Positions 10,647-20,060 of a stretch of DNA of 64,000 bases are shown here, piece by piece; the first letter of the stretch is position 1, and each line of letters begins with the position of its first letter. Below the pieces are notes generated by a model. That model saw only the letters and a program-made list of their open reading frames with translations, was not told the DNA's origin and searched no databases. Source of the DNA: Doryteuthis pealeii (lineage: Eukaryota; Mollusca; Cephalopoda; Myopsida; Loliginidae); NCBI GenBank assembly GCA_023376005.1, contig CM042141.1, positions 95,142,486-95,206,485 on the forward strand, given 5' to 3'. The position numbers were made by a program, and so were the translations under genes.

Positions 10647-10961
10647 ATTCCTCCATCGACCTGAACATATGAGAGTCCAACAATCCAGTTAAAGATATCA
10701 ACCACTGGACTGTCTTCATAGTTGTTTTGTTTATAGTCATAAAGGACAATGCAAAATGAGCCACACTTCTTTAATAAGCTGATAACAGAAGAATCGTGCA
10801 CCAAAGTGTCACAGATTCTCTGACAAGTTAAAGGAAATCACTTGTCAGTTTAGTTTTGTCTTAATAAAGATAAGACAACTACAGAATCAGAAAATCATTA
10901 GGAGAGACAAAAGCACAGTCACAAGTATTTGCATTGTTACTTATATCTCTATGAATGGTGG

Positions 10962-11333
10962 AGGCACTCGCGGTGTAATGGTTAGAGTCATAGAAAATGG
11001 ACACGTCAACACGAGTTCAAATACTCAATGAGGCTTTTTATAAATATACATTACAAATTATATTGGAGGTGCCTGGTTACCATTGTAGGAAGTGGACTTG
11101 GTGAAACAAGTTCAAAACCTCGACAAAGCTGTTTGCATTTCACATAGAGCTAATATCCTTGGGAAAGGTATGCATCCAACTATTATCCTTCCAGCTTTGG
11201 ATAAACAGTAGGGAAGAAGGGCTCTTTAACCTTGGGTCGTTAATCAGTCTAGAAGGAAAACTCTGAATTCAAACCTGTTAAACTCCATTTAAGAAGTTGA
11301 CCTTGTGTCACATCCTGCTCATATGGACAGGTT

Positions 11334-11383
<50 letters not shown>

Positions 11384-11690
11384 TGGTGGTGGCACGTGGT
11401 GTAATGGTTAGAGTCGTAGGAAATGGACTCATCAACCTGAGTTCAAATACTCAATGAGGCTGTTTGCATTTCACATAGCGCTAATACCCTTGAGAAAGGT
11501 ATGCATCCAACTATTCTCCCTCCAGCTATGAGTAAATGGTAGGGCAGACTGGGCTCTTTAACCTTGATATGGTAACCAGTCTAGGAGAAGGAAAAATCGG
11601 AACCTGTTAAACTCCTCTTTAGAAGTTGACCTTGTGTCACATCCTACTCGTGCAGAGGGGCTGGCAAAATATATATATATATCTATGCAT
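10962..11690 (+). mobile_element. Three SINE-B copies in a row
   Basis: A head-only piece (10962-11040), a full-length diverged copy (11063-11340) ending in a (TA)n run, and a third copy (11383-11690) also ending in TA. All are in the same orientation and each has the head block with GGTGTAATGGTTAGAGTC or a variant. This looks like repeated insertion into the TA tail of the previous copy. Confidence 0.8.
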
Positions 11691-12139
11691 GAGACCACAA
11701 ATGTATGAGAGTAATCCCAAAATGAAGGTCTCCAAAGTGCTGGGGACACAGGGAAACTGTTCATGCAGCTATTGGCAACACTGTTGTATTTGTTGGACAT
11801 GCACCTGCACCTGCCTCTGTGCATGCTTTGCTGACACTCTCAGTCTTGATTTGACAGTCGTTTCTAGTAGCGCTCCTGATTGCTTGCTACCACCAAGTTC
11901 AAAGTTCATGCTGTTATTTGTTATTTGTTTGAATGCAATAAGACATAAAATCCATTGAAAATCAATTACCAATTAATGGAAATATATAGCAAGTCATGCA
12001 TAGATGTCAAAAACGTCCACCAGATAATGATTTTGCAATGACGATGATGTTCAACACTTCCTCAACAATATGGTGATGAGCTAATATGACATAGAAAAAT
12101 TGATACATGTTCATAGTTTAAAACATGCAAGGTTCCCCC

Positions 12140-12465
12140 AAATAAGTCCTTAGCAACCACCACCTGTAATAGCTAATAGCAACAGAATCAATCTTAAACA
12201 GAGTCCTTACCATCCATAGTATGTGTAACCTCAATCCTGAGTATCAATTGTGTCCCTAGTAACCATAAATAAAGTCCTTAGCAACCACTACCAGTAAGGG
12301 CTAATAGTAACAGAATCAATCTCAAATAGAGTCCTTACCTTCCATAGCATCTGTAACCTCAATCCTGAGTATCAATTGTGTCCCTAGCAACCATAAATAG
12401 TGTCCTTAGCAACCACTACCAGTAATAGCTAATACTTAAACTTAAACAGAGTCCTTATTTTAATA
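12140..12465. repeat. Tandem repeat, 128-bp period
   Basis: AGTCCTTAGCAACCAC recurs at about 12145, 12273 and 12401 (TGTCCTTAG), with the intervening text (AATCCTGAGTATCAATTGTG) conserved. About 2.5 units. Confidence 0.85.
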
Positions 12466-12489
12466 AAGTAAAAACTAAAGTTGGAAGAG

Positions 12490-12755
12490 GGGCCTATTGT
12501 CAGTATCAGTCAGAAAATGATGGTGTCTATTCCCTTTACACTAGTACCAGATTGTTTTTGCATCTGAGGTGGTGTGGCACACATACCATCAGCTTCCCAC
12601 TTTACCACACAGATCCAAATTATGCTACTCATGCGCAGATTTGACAAGAGATGATATCAAATCTTGTGGGTCCTAAGCAGAGGATAGTGAAATATCGAAT
12701 ATCTAATTTTTTTTTTTTTGTTCAACCGACTAAGCTATATCAAGGAGGACCCTTG
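12490..12755 (-). mobile_element. Degenerate SINE-A
   Basis: Inverse of the SINE-A body (ATCAGCTTCCCACTTTACCA, CAGATCCAAATTATGC) with a remnant of the head at the right (CCGACTAAGCTATATC). A poly(T) run of 12 interrupts it at about 12708. Confidence 0.6.
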
Positions 12756-12779
12756 TAGATGAATAACAATAGAGGTGTA

Positions 12780-12975
12780 TCCTCTCTCATGCTCTCATTT
12801 CACAGAGCATTAATACCATCCAGCTATGGGTAAATAGTAGGGCAGATTGGACTCTTTAACCTTCGTATGGTAACCAGTGTAGTCCAATTCAAACCTGTTT
12901 ACTCTGCTTAAATAATTGACCTTTTGTCACATCCTGTTTGTGCAGAGAGGTTGATGAATACATATCCCCCTCTCA
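12780..12975 (+). mobile_element. SINE-B without head
   Basis: CAGCTATGGGTAAATAGTAG, then TGACCTTTTGTCACATCCTG and GCAGAGAGGTTGATGAATA. The tRNA-like head is absent. Confidence 0.75.
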
Positions 12976-13330
12976 TGAAAACAAATTATGTATTTAGAAC
13001 AAAAACAAAAATATTCATTTTACCTCCAACAGATATTTACTGAATTAACTCAATAGAAACAAAGTCGTTTATTGATTTTAAGAAATTTTATAATTTCTTC
13101 TTTTTTTTTCTTTTTTGAGGAGTGGCATAAAATCTCATCATTAAGGGTGGTTCTTATTCCAGTCATCCAGTGCAATTCTAAAACAATTTTTTAAAAACTC
13201 AGTTGTATACATATATATAACAAAAGCATGGTAAGAAATTTGTGGGACAGTTTATTCAAATCAGACTCAAAATGTTCTTAATGGACTCTCTAAAAAGTAA
13301 ATAAATAGACAGATCTTGGTTTTATTTGTA

Positions 13331-13859
13331 CTAGCAAAAATAAAAAAAAAAAAAACAACACCGTGTAAAAATACATTTTTGAAAAATATTGCATGAGGAG
13401 TGTGGAAAAAATTAAATGAATGAAATAAAATGTTTAATATTTAAAAAAAATTAATTTCTTACTTAAAAAGCATCATATTCACCCAACTCCACTGTGATAT
13501 TTGTTTTGTTTTACCACAGTAAGGACCTACAAAAGGTTTAATTTCTGATTTGATTATTCAGACACTTATCTTTATAGAAAAATTATAAAATTGTACGAGT
13601 AAAATATATTTTGCTTGGATTTCATAAAATTAAATATGGGGTTGGGGTTGAATAAGTAAAAAAATATTTCCCCGAATATATTCTAGGAAAAGAAAATTTT
13701 GAACATAAATTCATCTAAATGTGAATAAGTATAAAAGATTTTGTGAAAATTTGACTCTTAATTGAGTTTTTATAGAATTAAAAAAAAATTACTATGACAT
13801 AAGCAGTGACGTAGTTTCGGTTACAGACAAAAATAAACTGAATCTCCATTATTAATTGA
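13331..13859 (-). mobile_element. Non-autonomous Helitron (family 1)
   Basis: Minus strand: the 5' end is TCAATTAATAATGGAGATTC, followed by the block ACCGAAACTACGTCACTGC. The 3' end has the small palindrome ACACGGTGT, an A/T-rich spacer and CTAG (13331-13334) followed by T. Expected A|T flank holds on the 3' side only. Confidence 0.7.
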
Positions 13860-13989
13860 AAGATGATGAAAACAATTTTTTTTTCTTTAGTAACAACACA
13901 AAGAAGATTACCTAAAAAAACAAAACAAAAAACACCTGGTATACTAGACACGAAGATGAACTAATCAGTAACATTTTCCAGTTGGTTAT

Positions 13990-14225
13990 TAACTATTTTG
14001 CCAACTTTAACCATGAGCAACTTTTTGATTTCTGTGTCTAACACACATGGGCATGCCTACAAAGTAAATACACAGCATAGCTCACATGACTTTCAGAAAC
14101 AGTTTTTCATGCTCAGAGTTGCTGAAGCATGGAACAAACTACCTGCATCAGTTGTTAGCTGTCGAGACACTGCATCCTTTAAAACCTCCATACTTCCTGT
14201 AATTCAACAACACTATACCTGATAT
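13990..14225 (+). pseudogene. LINE RT C-terminal fragment
   Basis: One frame open for 74 codons reads QKQFFMLRVAEAWNKLPASV then TASFKTSILPVIQQHY. This is the pattern of the tail after the RT domain in CR1/L2-like LINEs (Phe-Phe...Arg-Val...Trp-Asn-x-Leu-Pro). The upstream RT is missing, so it is a 5'-truncated copy. Confidence 0.65.
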
Positions 14226-14309
14226 CCCCCTCCACACAAATATACATATCATGTCTCATACACTGTTCATTTTCCTGACATTTTTACATTATTCTATGTC
14301 ATAAAAATT

Positions 14310-14460
14310 CACCTTTATACTCATGGACATGCCAGTGTAAGCCAACCAGTAACAAGCTATGTGTGGAGGACCTGCCAGAGGCAATGGCCAATAGGGATGG
14401 TTGGCAAGAGAGAGTCATAGGTATCTGTGCTGTCAGTGCAACCTGATGATGATGTTGATA
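14310..14460 (+). pseudogene. Second LINE 3' tail
   Basis: Frame pieces YTHGHASVSQPVTSY and EDLPEAMANRDGWQERV match the extreme C-terminus of the LINE family also seen at 33606-33860 (YGHTIVDRPANIY, DLPGVMTNRDGW). It ends in a GATGATGATG tail. Confidence 0.6.
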
Positions 14461-14954
14461 AATATAATATGTGAGTCTTTCAATAAACAGTTACCTATGG
14501 TGTTTGCAATAGGAAACACTGTTTACAGTTGCAATTTTTTTAAGGAAATAAATAGTGATAGGTCGTTTCATATCCCAGAGGACTGTCATCATGACCTTCT
14601 TTACTGACAACCCTGTAACCAGAACTTTTTCTTTACCAGAGAGTCAGTGTGTTTTGACTCCATGGACTGTATTTTTCACACAGATTTGTAGTGGCAAACC
14701 CATATTTGTTTAGCCCTTGTGTAAACATTTTTTGACTAAAGCATGCTTCTTTGTACACACCACACATTCTTCTGTAAATTTCACATTGTTTGCACCAAAG
14801 ATGAAAGAACTCTGTTCAAACCTGCAGTACTCTGTTTGATTTGCTGCCAAAAATTTTTTTAGGCTCAAAACATTTTTTTTTTCAGGATTAAAATAACTTT
14901 CACTATAAATCAATTCCAAAAAATTGGAAAAAAGATTTATTGTGATTTTTAAAA

Positions 14955-15022
14955 AAAAATTATTGTGACGTAAGCAGTGACATAGTTTCGGTTACAGACA
15001 GACACCAAATCTCCATTATAAT
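14955..15022 (-). mobile_element. Helitron family-1 5' end only
   Basis: Minus strand starts TCTTATTATAATGGAGATTT and runs to CACTGCTTACGTCACAATAA, then homology stops. A (TA)n run follows immediately on the right. Confidence 0.6.
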
Positions 15023-15026
15023 AAGA

Positions 15027-15064
<38 letters not shown>

Positions 15065-15174
15065 TACTTCACATGATATCAAAACAAAAGTAACAGCTAA
15101 ACAACACCAAATCATTTCTCATTGATTTTTTTCATATTTATTTTATTTCATTTTCCTATTAAGTTATATTCAGT

Positions 15175-15245
15175 TGTCAAAAAGTACTCTGACAAAGGGT
15201 GAACGTCACCCGAAATATTGGAAAGATAAAGCGAGCCAAGAGAAA
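15175..15245 (+). ncRNA. Hammerhead-like relic
   Basis: CTCTGACAAAGGGTGAACG, then a GGGTG/CACCC stem, then CGAAATATTGG. The CUGANGA core has A for G8, and stem I partners are poor. Likely decayed. It lies upstream of a long TA tract. Confidence 0.25.
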
Positions 15246-15363
15246 AACAACTGTTATATATTAGAACCTTGTCTTTTGTTTTGTTTTTTGTTCACTTTTT
15301 ATATATTTCCTATACTTCCAATATCACTAAAAATGTTAAAAAAACAACAGATTTATACACAAC

Positions 15364-15366
<3 letters not shown>

Positions 15367-15446
<80 letters not shown>
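15367..15446. repeat. (TA)n microsatellite
   Basis: About 80 bp of TA with one TGTGTG interruption. Confidence 0.95.
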
Positions 15447-15453
<7 letters not shown>

Positions 15454-15586
15454 AGATTCCAAAATGTTAGTTAAAATACATGTTAAATAACACAGAATGA
15501 TTGTTGAATCTGGCATTATTTCAAATATTAAGACAATTAGATTAGTTCTAAATAGTTATAATATCCCTTATTTATACTAGCAAATA

Positions 15587-16179
15587 TATGCACCCTCCGG
15601 GTGCAAGTATTTAAGTTTGAATGTAATAAGATATTATATAAAATTAGAAAGGCTAATAAAACTAAATAAGAATGCAGATCAAAAGATTTGAAACATAGAA
15701 CAACTGAAACTTACTCTTCCATCACTCTCGTCTTTCATTGCTATTTTTTCTAATGTAAGTATTTAGTTAAAATAGGAAGTAACAATAAACTTAGTTATTT
15801 TTTCTTGTTAATGGATTTCATTTAAGATTCATTGAAGAGATTTTTGCTTATATTCATTAAAATAAAACCAAACAGTTAGAAATCAATAACACTGAGCACA
15901 TATTTATTAAATTCGATTTTTTAATATCAATATGCAAATTAGCCTTCCCGTTCACACTGTAAACCGCTATTTTGTTGTATATATAAATATAATTGCATGT
16001 TATTCGTATGTAGATATGGTTAACAGTATTAATAATGTAAAACAATTTTATTAATTATTAAAAAGGTTAAAATAAAATCATGGAGAATATGATGTCAATA
16101 ACTAAGGGAATTGTGACTTGAGTAGTAATATAGTTTCGGTTACAGACAGAAAAAACACACAATCTCCATTATAATAAGA
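15587..16179 (-). mobile_element. Non-autonomous Helitron (family 1), complete ends
   Basis: Minus strand: TCTTATTATAATGGAGATTG at the 5' end, preceded by A. The 3' end has a perfect hairpin TGCACCC-GGA-GGGTGCA, then a 10-nt spacer and CTAG (15587-15590), followed by T. This is a textbook Helitron terminus with A|T insertion. Length is 593 bp, with no ORF of Rep/helicase type. The copy at 56794-57304 is the same subfamily but lacks the 3' end. Confidence 0.88.
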
Positions 16180-16189
16180 TTAGTCATTT

Positions 16190-16712
16190 TTTATTAATTA
16201 TAACTTGTTTATTGAATGACCCTCATATTTATTTGCCTCCCTATGAAGACAGATGTGACCCAGGGTCAGGTTTAATATGATGCTCCATGGCTGTTCTTAT
16301 AGATAGAGGTAAAATTGAAAATTGCCTGACCTCTGTGTCACAAGGATGTCAGGATGATCCATTACGTTCCCTTTTTAGCAAAGTTTGATAAGGCTGCTTC
16401 TGAGTTGGAATCTCTAGAGATCAGGCATATCAATATGGTAGCCTGTCTTGCCGAAAGACAAGGCTGATCCCAGCCCTCTGAAAGGATGAAATAAGAATAA
16501 AATTCATTTTTTTTTATCCCAGAGGTAAAGATGGTTGGGATCTAACAAGTGACAGATATATTCTTGTTTAATACCTAAAGTCATTCACACTCACTTTGCA
16601 TAGGACATTGCGGATAGATAGATTTTTTTTTTATAGTCATATAAATGGTAAAGATAATTTACAAACAAGACAAAGAAGTAACATGTATTATTTAGAATTT
16701 TCAGATTGTTAT

Positions 16713-16715
<3 letters not shown>
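16190..16715. other. No supported feature
   Basis: Mixed sequence with a moderately GC-rich part (16240-16500) that could be another dispersed repeat. No second copy was spotted in this window. Confidence 0.3.

Positions 16716-16765
<50 letters not shown>
16716..16765. repeat. (TA)n microsatellite
   Basis: About 48 bp of TA that ends exactly at the SINE-A head. Confidence 0.95.
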
Positions 16766-16767
<2 letters not shown>

Positions 16768-16961
16768 GCCGGGTTAGCTCAGTCGGTAGAGCGTTTGGAT
16801 AGAAACCACATGGTTCCTAGTTCAATTCTGGTCCTCGCCAACTCAGCATATAAGTAGCATAGGTATCTGTGCGGTAAAGTAAGGAGCTGATGGTAGGTGT
16901 GGCGCTCCAACTCAGATACCAAAACAATCTCCTTGGTCTAGCGCTAGGGAAAAGGGGGTAT

Positions 16962-16965
<4 letters not shown>
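16766..16965 (+). mobile_element. SINE-A, 3' truncated
   Basis: tRNA-like head GGCCGGGTTAGCTCAGTCGG (A box) and AGTTCAATTCTGG (B box), then body GGAGCTGATGGTAGGTGTGG and CCTTGGTCTAGCGCTA. It is cut at AAAGGGGGTATAC and runs into a TA tract. The cloverleaf is not intact, so it is a SINE and not a tRNA gene. Confidence 0.85.

Positions 16966-17004
<39 letters not shown>
16966..17004. repeat. (TA)n microsatellite
   Basis: TA run at the truncated end of SINE-A. Confidence 0.9.
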
Positions 17005-17008
<4 letters not shown>

Positions 17009-17077
17009 CCCAGTCTACTTATCTACTATTCTATCTTTTTTTTCTCTCCCTTAACCTCTCTCTACTTTGTCTGTCTG

Positions 17078-17079
17078 TA

Positions 17080-17168
<89 letters not shown>
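17078..17168. repeat. (TCTG)/(TC)n then (TA)n
   Basis: GTCT and CT repeats pass into about 46 bp of TA. Confidence 0.95.
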
Positions 17169-17169
<1 letters not shown>

Positions 17170-17289
17170 TATATGTAAAAACAAAATTTCTTTTGCGATG
17201 AAACAAAGAAAATACAGTGCTCAATCACAGTTTGTAAGAGCTAATATTTAAATGTGTCTTTGAGTCAAACACCATTGGATCTTACTTTT

Positions 17290-17328
17290 CAACCTGATGA
17301 TTGCTTCGGCATGAAACCGCGGTCGTTG
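17290..17328 (+). ncRNA. Hammerhead ribozyme motif 1
   Basis: Core CTGATGA (17294-17300), then a stem II region TTGCTTCGGCAT (TGC/GCA with a UUCG loop and a U-U first pair), then GAA (17313-17315). A15.1 and U16.1 (17316, 17323) flank the self-complementary CCGCGG. C17 is 17324, predicted cleavage after it. The stem I strands CAAC (17290-17293) and GTTG (17325-17328) pair perfectly. All invariant core residues are present. Short palindromic stem III is typical of Penelope-associated small hammerheads that act as dimers. The flanks are (TA)n tracts. Confidence 0.72.
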
Positions 17329-17365
17329 ATAATGAACATTGATCTATGAAAACATTGTAAAATAA

Positions 17366-17370
<5 letters not shown>

Positions 17371-17404
<34 letters not shown>
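17371..17404. repeat. (TA)n microsatellite
   Basis: TA run lying between hammerhead motifs 1 (+) and 2 (-). Confidence 0.95.
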
Positions 17405-17407
<3 letters not shown>

Positions 17408-17419
17408 GTATAAATAGAT

Positions 17420-17458
17420 AACCTACTTAAGTTTCACCAAAAAGGGATCATCAGGGTT
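17420..17458 (-). ncRNA. Hammerhead ribozyme motif 2
   Basis: Minus strand: stem I AACC (17458-17455), CTGATGA (17454-17448), stem II region TCCCTTTTTGGT (17447-17436, only CC/GG pairs), GAAA (17435-17432), palindrome CTTAAG (17431-17426), U16.1 (17425), H17 = A (17424), then GGTT (17423-17420) pairing with AACC. The core is intact and stem III ACTTAAGT is fully self-complementary. The weak stem II lowers confidence. Confidence 0.6.
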
Positions 17459-17537
17459 AATTGTAATAAATTAATCAAGAAATTCATTAATTAAAGACAA
17501 CTGTGGAAGTGAATAATACAATAATAGCATCACACAA

Positions 17538-17539
<2 letters not shown>

Positions 17540-17577
<38 letters not shown>

Positions 17578-17584
17578 CATATAT
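17540..17584. repeat. (TA)n microsatellite
   Basis: TA run left of the hairpin at 17595-17697. A second run lies right of it (17720-17745). Confidence 0.9.
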
Positions 17585-17594
17585 ATATGAGTAA

Positions 17595-17697
17595 AGCATG
17601 GACATGGAGTCAACAGCACCTGGTTACTGACTGGTTTGCAGATTACATTGGCAAGAAACTGTCAGTAACCAGGTGCCATTGACTCCATGTCCATGCT
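17595..17697. repeat. Hairpin with 37-bp arms, ribozyme-like loop
   Basis: AGCATGGACATGGAGTCAAC... on the left (17595-17631) is the near-perfect inverse of the right arm (17661-17697). The loop contains GGCAAGAAACTG, matching the stem II/GAAA part of hammerhead motif 4 (19565-19606), but the CTGAAGA core has decayed. If this was once a hammerhead, the long arms would be an extended stem I. TA tracts lie on both sides. Confidence 0.65.
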
Positions 17698-17718
17698 ACT
17701 TTAACTTTTTCCTACAAT

Positions 17719-17749
<31 letters not shown>

Positions 17750-17949
17750 ATTGTAGAATAAAATAAATATATATATATATCAAAACAGTGTATGGTTATC
17801 ACTGTCCCACTTAGTGAGTTAATGGTGGGCCAATATTTGCAGTATTATTAGGAGAGTGCTCAATATCTGTTACAGAGCTATCAAATAAAAAATAATAAAT
17901 ACACATATAATAGTTTGTGTATATATATTTAATTACATGGATATTTTAT

Positions 17950-18310
17950 TGGTTCTTCTCTGTTGAATAGAACAGTTTTGTTGGCTGATTTGATCATTCC
18001 GACTTCTACATGGGAAATGTTGGTGTCCAATTGTGCAAAATCCATTGCCTCGGTAAACAGTTTCTCCGATATCAGCTGATAAAATTCAGTGATATCAAAC
18101 TGGATGAAGGCTGCTCTATCCTTACTTTTTACATCATTAAACCATGTGATTGCATCATCCGTATTAATCCATTTAGGTTTAGCCTATTTTTTAAATTTTG
18201 TAGTTAACTTTTCCCAGAATCCCTTTACATACCCAACTGGTTTCAGATCTACTGGGGTTAATGAGTCAGGTTTCTGGTTTCCAGTTGAAATGGACCTTGT
18301 CGTTCTTTAG
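17950..18310 (-). pseudogene. Penelope-like or unassigned RT, palm fragment
   Basis: Minus strand, one frame reads WINTDDAITWFNDVKSKD, then AAFIQFDITEFYQLISEKLF and FAQLDTNISHVEVGMIKS. The motif FxxFDITEFY is the first catalytic Asp region of a reverse transcriptase. Stops and frameshifts disrupt it. It continues the N-terminal fragment at 18780-19245 after about 470 bp of unrelated sequence. Family naming (Penelope-like) is by style (an ADK-x-N-x-Y motif upstream) and not by alignment. Confidence 0.55.
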
Positions 18311-18779
18311 TAGTATCGGGTGGCAAGAGGTTTAATGTTTTATGTTTAAAAGGTAGTTGTGGTTATTCTTGGTGTGTGTTCTTTGGTTTGGTGGTCACGC
18401 TGAAGAGGAAGGAATTCTAGGAACAAAAAGAAAGAGACAAAGACAGAAGGTGGTTTTATGATTTAGGCTTTATTTACAAGACATAGCCACCTCAGGGCAA
18501 GGAAATTTCTCCCTGGTCAGTAGTGGTGTCTTGTCCAGACATGACCTAAGTCTGAATGGCCGAGAGATTCTCTTTGGGGTCGGAATTGGGTCCTTTTTTT
18601 TTTTGCACATAGATGGAGGGCTCTTCCAATAAAGGCTCATGGGAGTTTGTTATTTTTTTATTTTTTAAAAATTTAAATTTTATTTTAATCCCCACAAAAG
18701 TAGAACATAGACATTTTTGGTCTGTAGTACTAGGACCCTATCACATATTTTTAGTTTTAATATCTCATTTTCTTTGTTG
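18311..18779. other. Insertion between RT fragments
   Basis: Sequence unrelated to the flanking RT, including a segment with AAGGAAATTTCTCCCTGGTC and GCCGAGAGATTCTCTTTGGG, and a poly(T) run. It may be an inserted element. No TIR or LTR ends were recognised. Confidence 0.3.
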
Positions 18780-19245
18780 ATATCTTATTCTAAATTATTG
18801 GCATTTATGTTAATTTCTTTTATTATAGTTTCCAGTTTTGTTAATAGGCTATTATAGTTTTGTAGAAGTTTCTAGTTTTGTCAGCTTTCACAGGTACCTT
18901 TTTAGAATTTTTAGAATTTAGAATTTTTTTTATCATTAATAGTTGACTGTCATTCTTTTTGGAATTTACTGTAGTATTCTTAAAATTGATGTTGCTGACT
19001 AGTTCTAGCGTATCTGTCTCAAAGTTCTCCATTAGAGTTTCTTGGTGTTCTGAAGCCATATGCGTTCTTTCCATTTTGGTTATCCTTGGATCCATTCATG
19101 AAGAAGAAAGCTTTCCATCTCATTCTTTGGATGAGGTCCTCCATTTTCTGTAGAAGTCGTATCAGGTATTCATTATTATTTGGTAAAGGGATATTCTTTA
19201 GTAAGTGGCTTAGGTTGAATTTATCCATGATATTGGTCAAATTGG
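18780..19245 (-). pseudogene. Same RT family, N-terminal fragment
   Basis: Minus strand frames give LLKNIPLPNNNEYLIRLLQK, DLIQRMRWKAFFFMNGSK and, after a frameshift at about 19030, NFETDTLELVSNINFK then VKADKTRNFYK. This is the conserved region preceding the RT palm in the family represented at 17950-18310. Two frames and a stop show decay. Hammerhead motifs lie on both sides (17.3-17.5 and 19.6 kb). Confidence 0.55.
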
Positions 19246-19384
19246 ATATTTCAACTTAAAGTGTGTGCTCAACAACTGGAATAGTTGACCCATAACTTTA
19301 TTCTATAATTATCATATCTGTATGTTTATGATATATTAAGCATTCTTGGATGAATTACAAATTCCACTGAAAGGTTAAAGCAGC

Positions 19385-19441
19385 CATTTGAAATATACAT
19401 ACATACATACATACATATATATATACATATATATATATATT
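19385..19441. repeat. (CATA)n-(TA)n microsatellite
   Basis: CATA repeats passing into TA, just left of the foldback at 19530-19682. Confidence 0.9.
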
Positions 19442-19529
19442 ACGGATCTTTGCTAATCCACAAAGAAAAATAAATTTACTTCTGGGTTAATAAAAATCAA
19501 TTTAAAAAGTGCTGAATAAAAAGAGCTAA

Positions 19530-19682
19530 ATATACGTTTTTTTTAAAAGTGAATGTAATAAAATATTCCAACTGCAGTTTCTTGCCATAGCAATTCTTCA
19601 GGGAATCTGAAGATTCCCTGAAGAATTGCTACGGCAAGAAACTGCAGTTTTTTTTATTACATTTGCTTTTAAAAAACGTATA
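19530..19682. repeat. Foldback with about 73-bp arms
   Basis: Left arm from TATACGTTTTTTTTAAAAG to GGGAATC, right arm its inverse, meeting at TGAA. The centre GGAATCTGAAGATTCC is itself palindromic. Each arm contains one hammerhead-like unit pointing outward. A TA tract follows directly (19679-19725). Confidence 0.85.
19565..19606 (-). ncRNA. Hammerhead ribozyme motif 4
   Basis: Minus strand: stem I ATTCC (19606-19602), CTGAAGA (19601-19595), stem II region ATTGCTATGGCAA (TTGC/GCAA, loop TATG), GAAA (19581-19578), palindrome CTGCAG (19577-19572), U16.1 (19571), H17 = T (19570), then GGAAT (19569-19565), pairing perfectly with ATTCC. The A-A first pair of stem II is non-canonical. The plus-strand mirror copy (19613-19650) has the same core but its 3' stem I strand is replaced by poly(T). 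Confidence 0.65.
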
Positions 19683-19686
19683 TATA

Positions 19687-19725
<39 letters not shown>
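19679..19725. repeat. (TA)n microsatellite
   Basis: TA run directly after the foldback. Confidence 0.95.
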
Positions 19726-19727
<2 letters not shown>

Positions 19728-19867
19728 CTGTGAAATGTATACTTATTCTTTTATTTTCCCCACAGTATTTGTCTTAAATAAATTTAAAAAAAATCTTTTT
19801 TACATAATCACTTTCAATAAAAAAAAGTTTGTAATTAATGTACAGCCCACAAAAGACTGACATTTCT

Positions 19868-20060
19868 AACACCTTTGGGATAGGTATGCATCCAACTATT
19901 CTCCCTCCAGCTATGGATAAATAGTAGGGCAGATTGGGCTCTTTAACCTGAGTTAGGCAACCAGTGTAGGAGAACTCTAAATTCAAACCTGTTAAAGCCC
20001 TCTTAAGAAATTGACCTTGTGTCACAATTAGCTCATGTGTAGAGGTTGGTAAATATATTT
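19868..20060 (+). mobile_element. SINE-B without head
   Basis: AGGTATGCATCCAACTATTC, then CCAGCTATGGATAAATAGTA and TTGACCTTGTGTCACAA, ending GAGGTTGGTAAATATA. The tRNA-like head is absent. Confidence 0.8.

Noticed and set aside
11690..11958. Cys-rich frame (CSCSYWQHCCICWTCTCTCLCA)
   Set aside because: Cys pattern follows a TGCACC/TGTTG-type simple sequence, begins inside a SINE tail, and has no signal peptide context.
14440..14460. CTGATGATGATG as a hammerhead core
   Set aside because: It is the GAT microsatellite tail of a LINE, with no stem II or GAAA.
16766..16850. tRNA gene at the GGGTTAGCTCAGTCGG sequence (also at 38680)
   Set aside because: Arms do not close into a full cloverleaf and the sequence continues into a SINE body shared by other copies.
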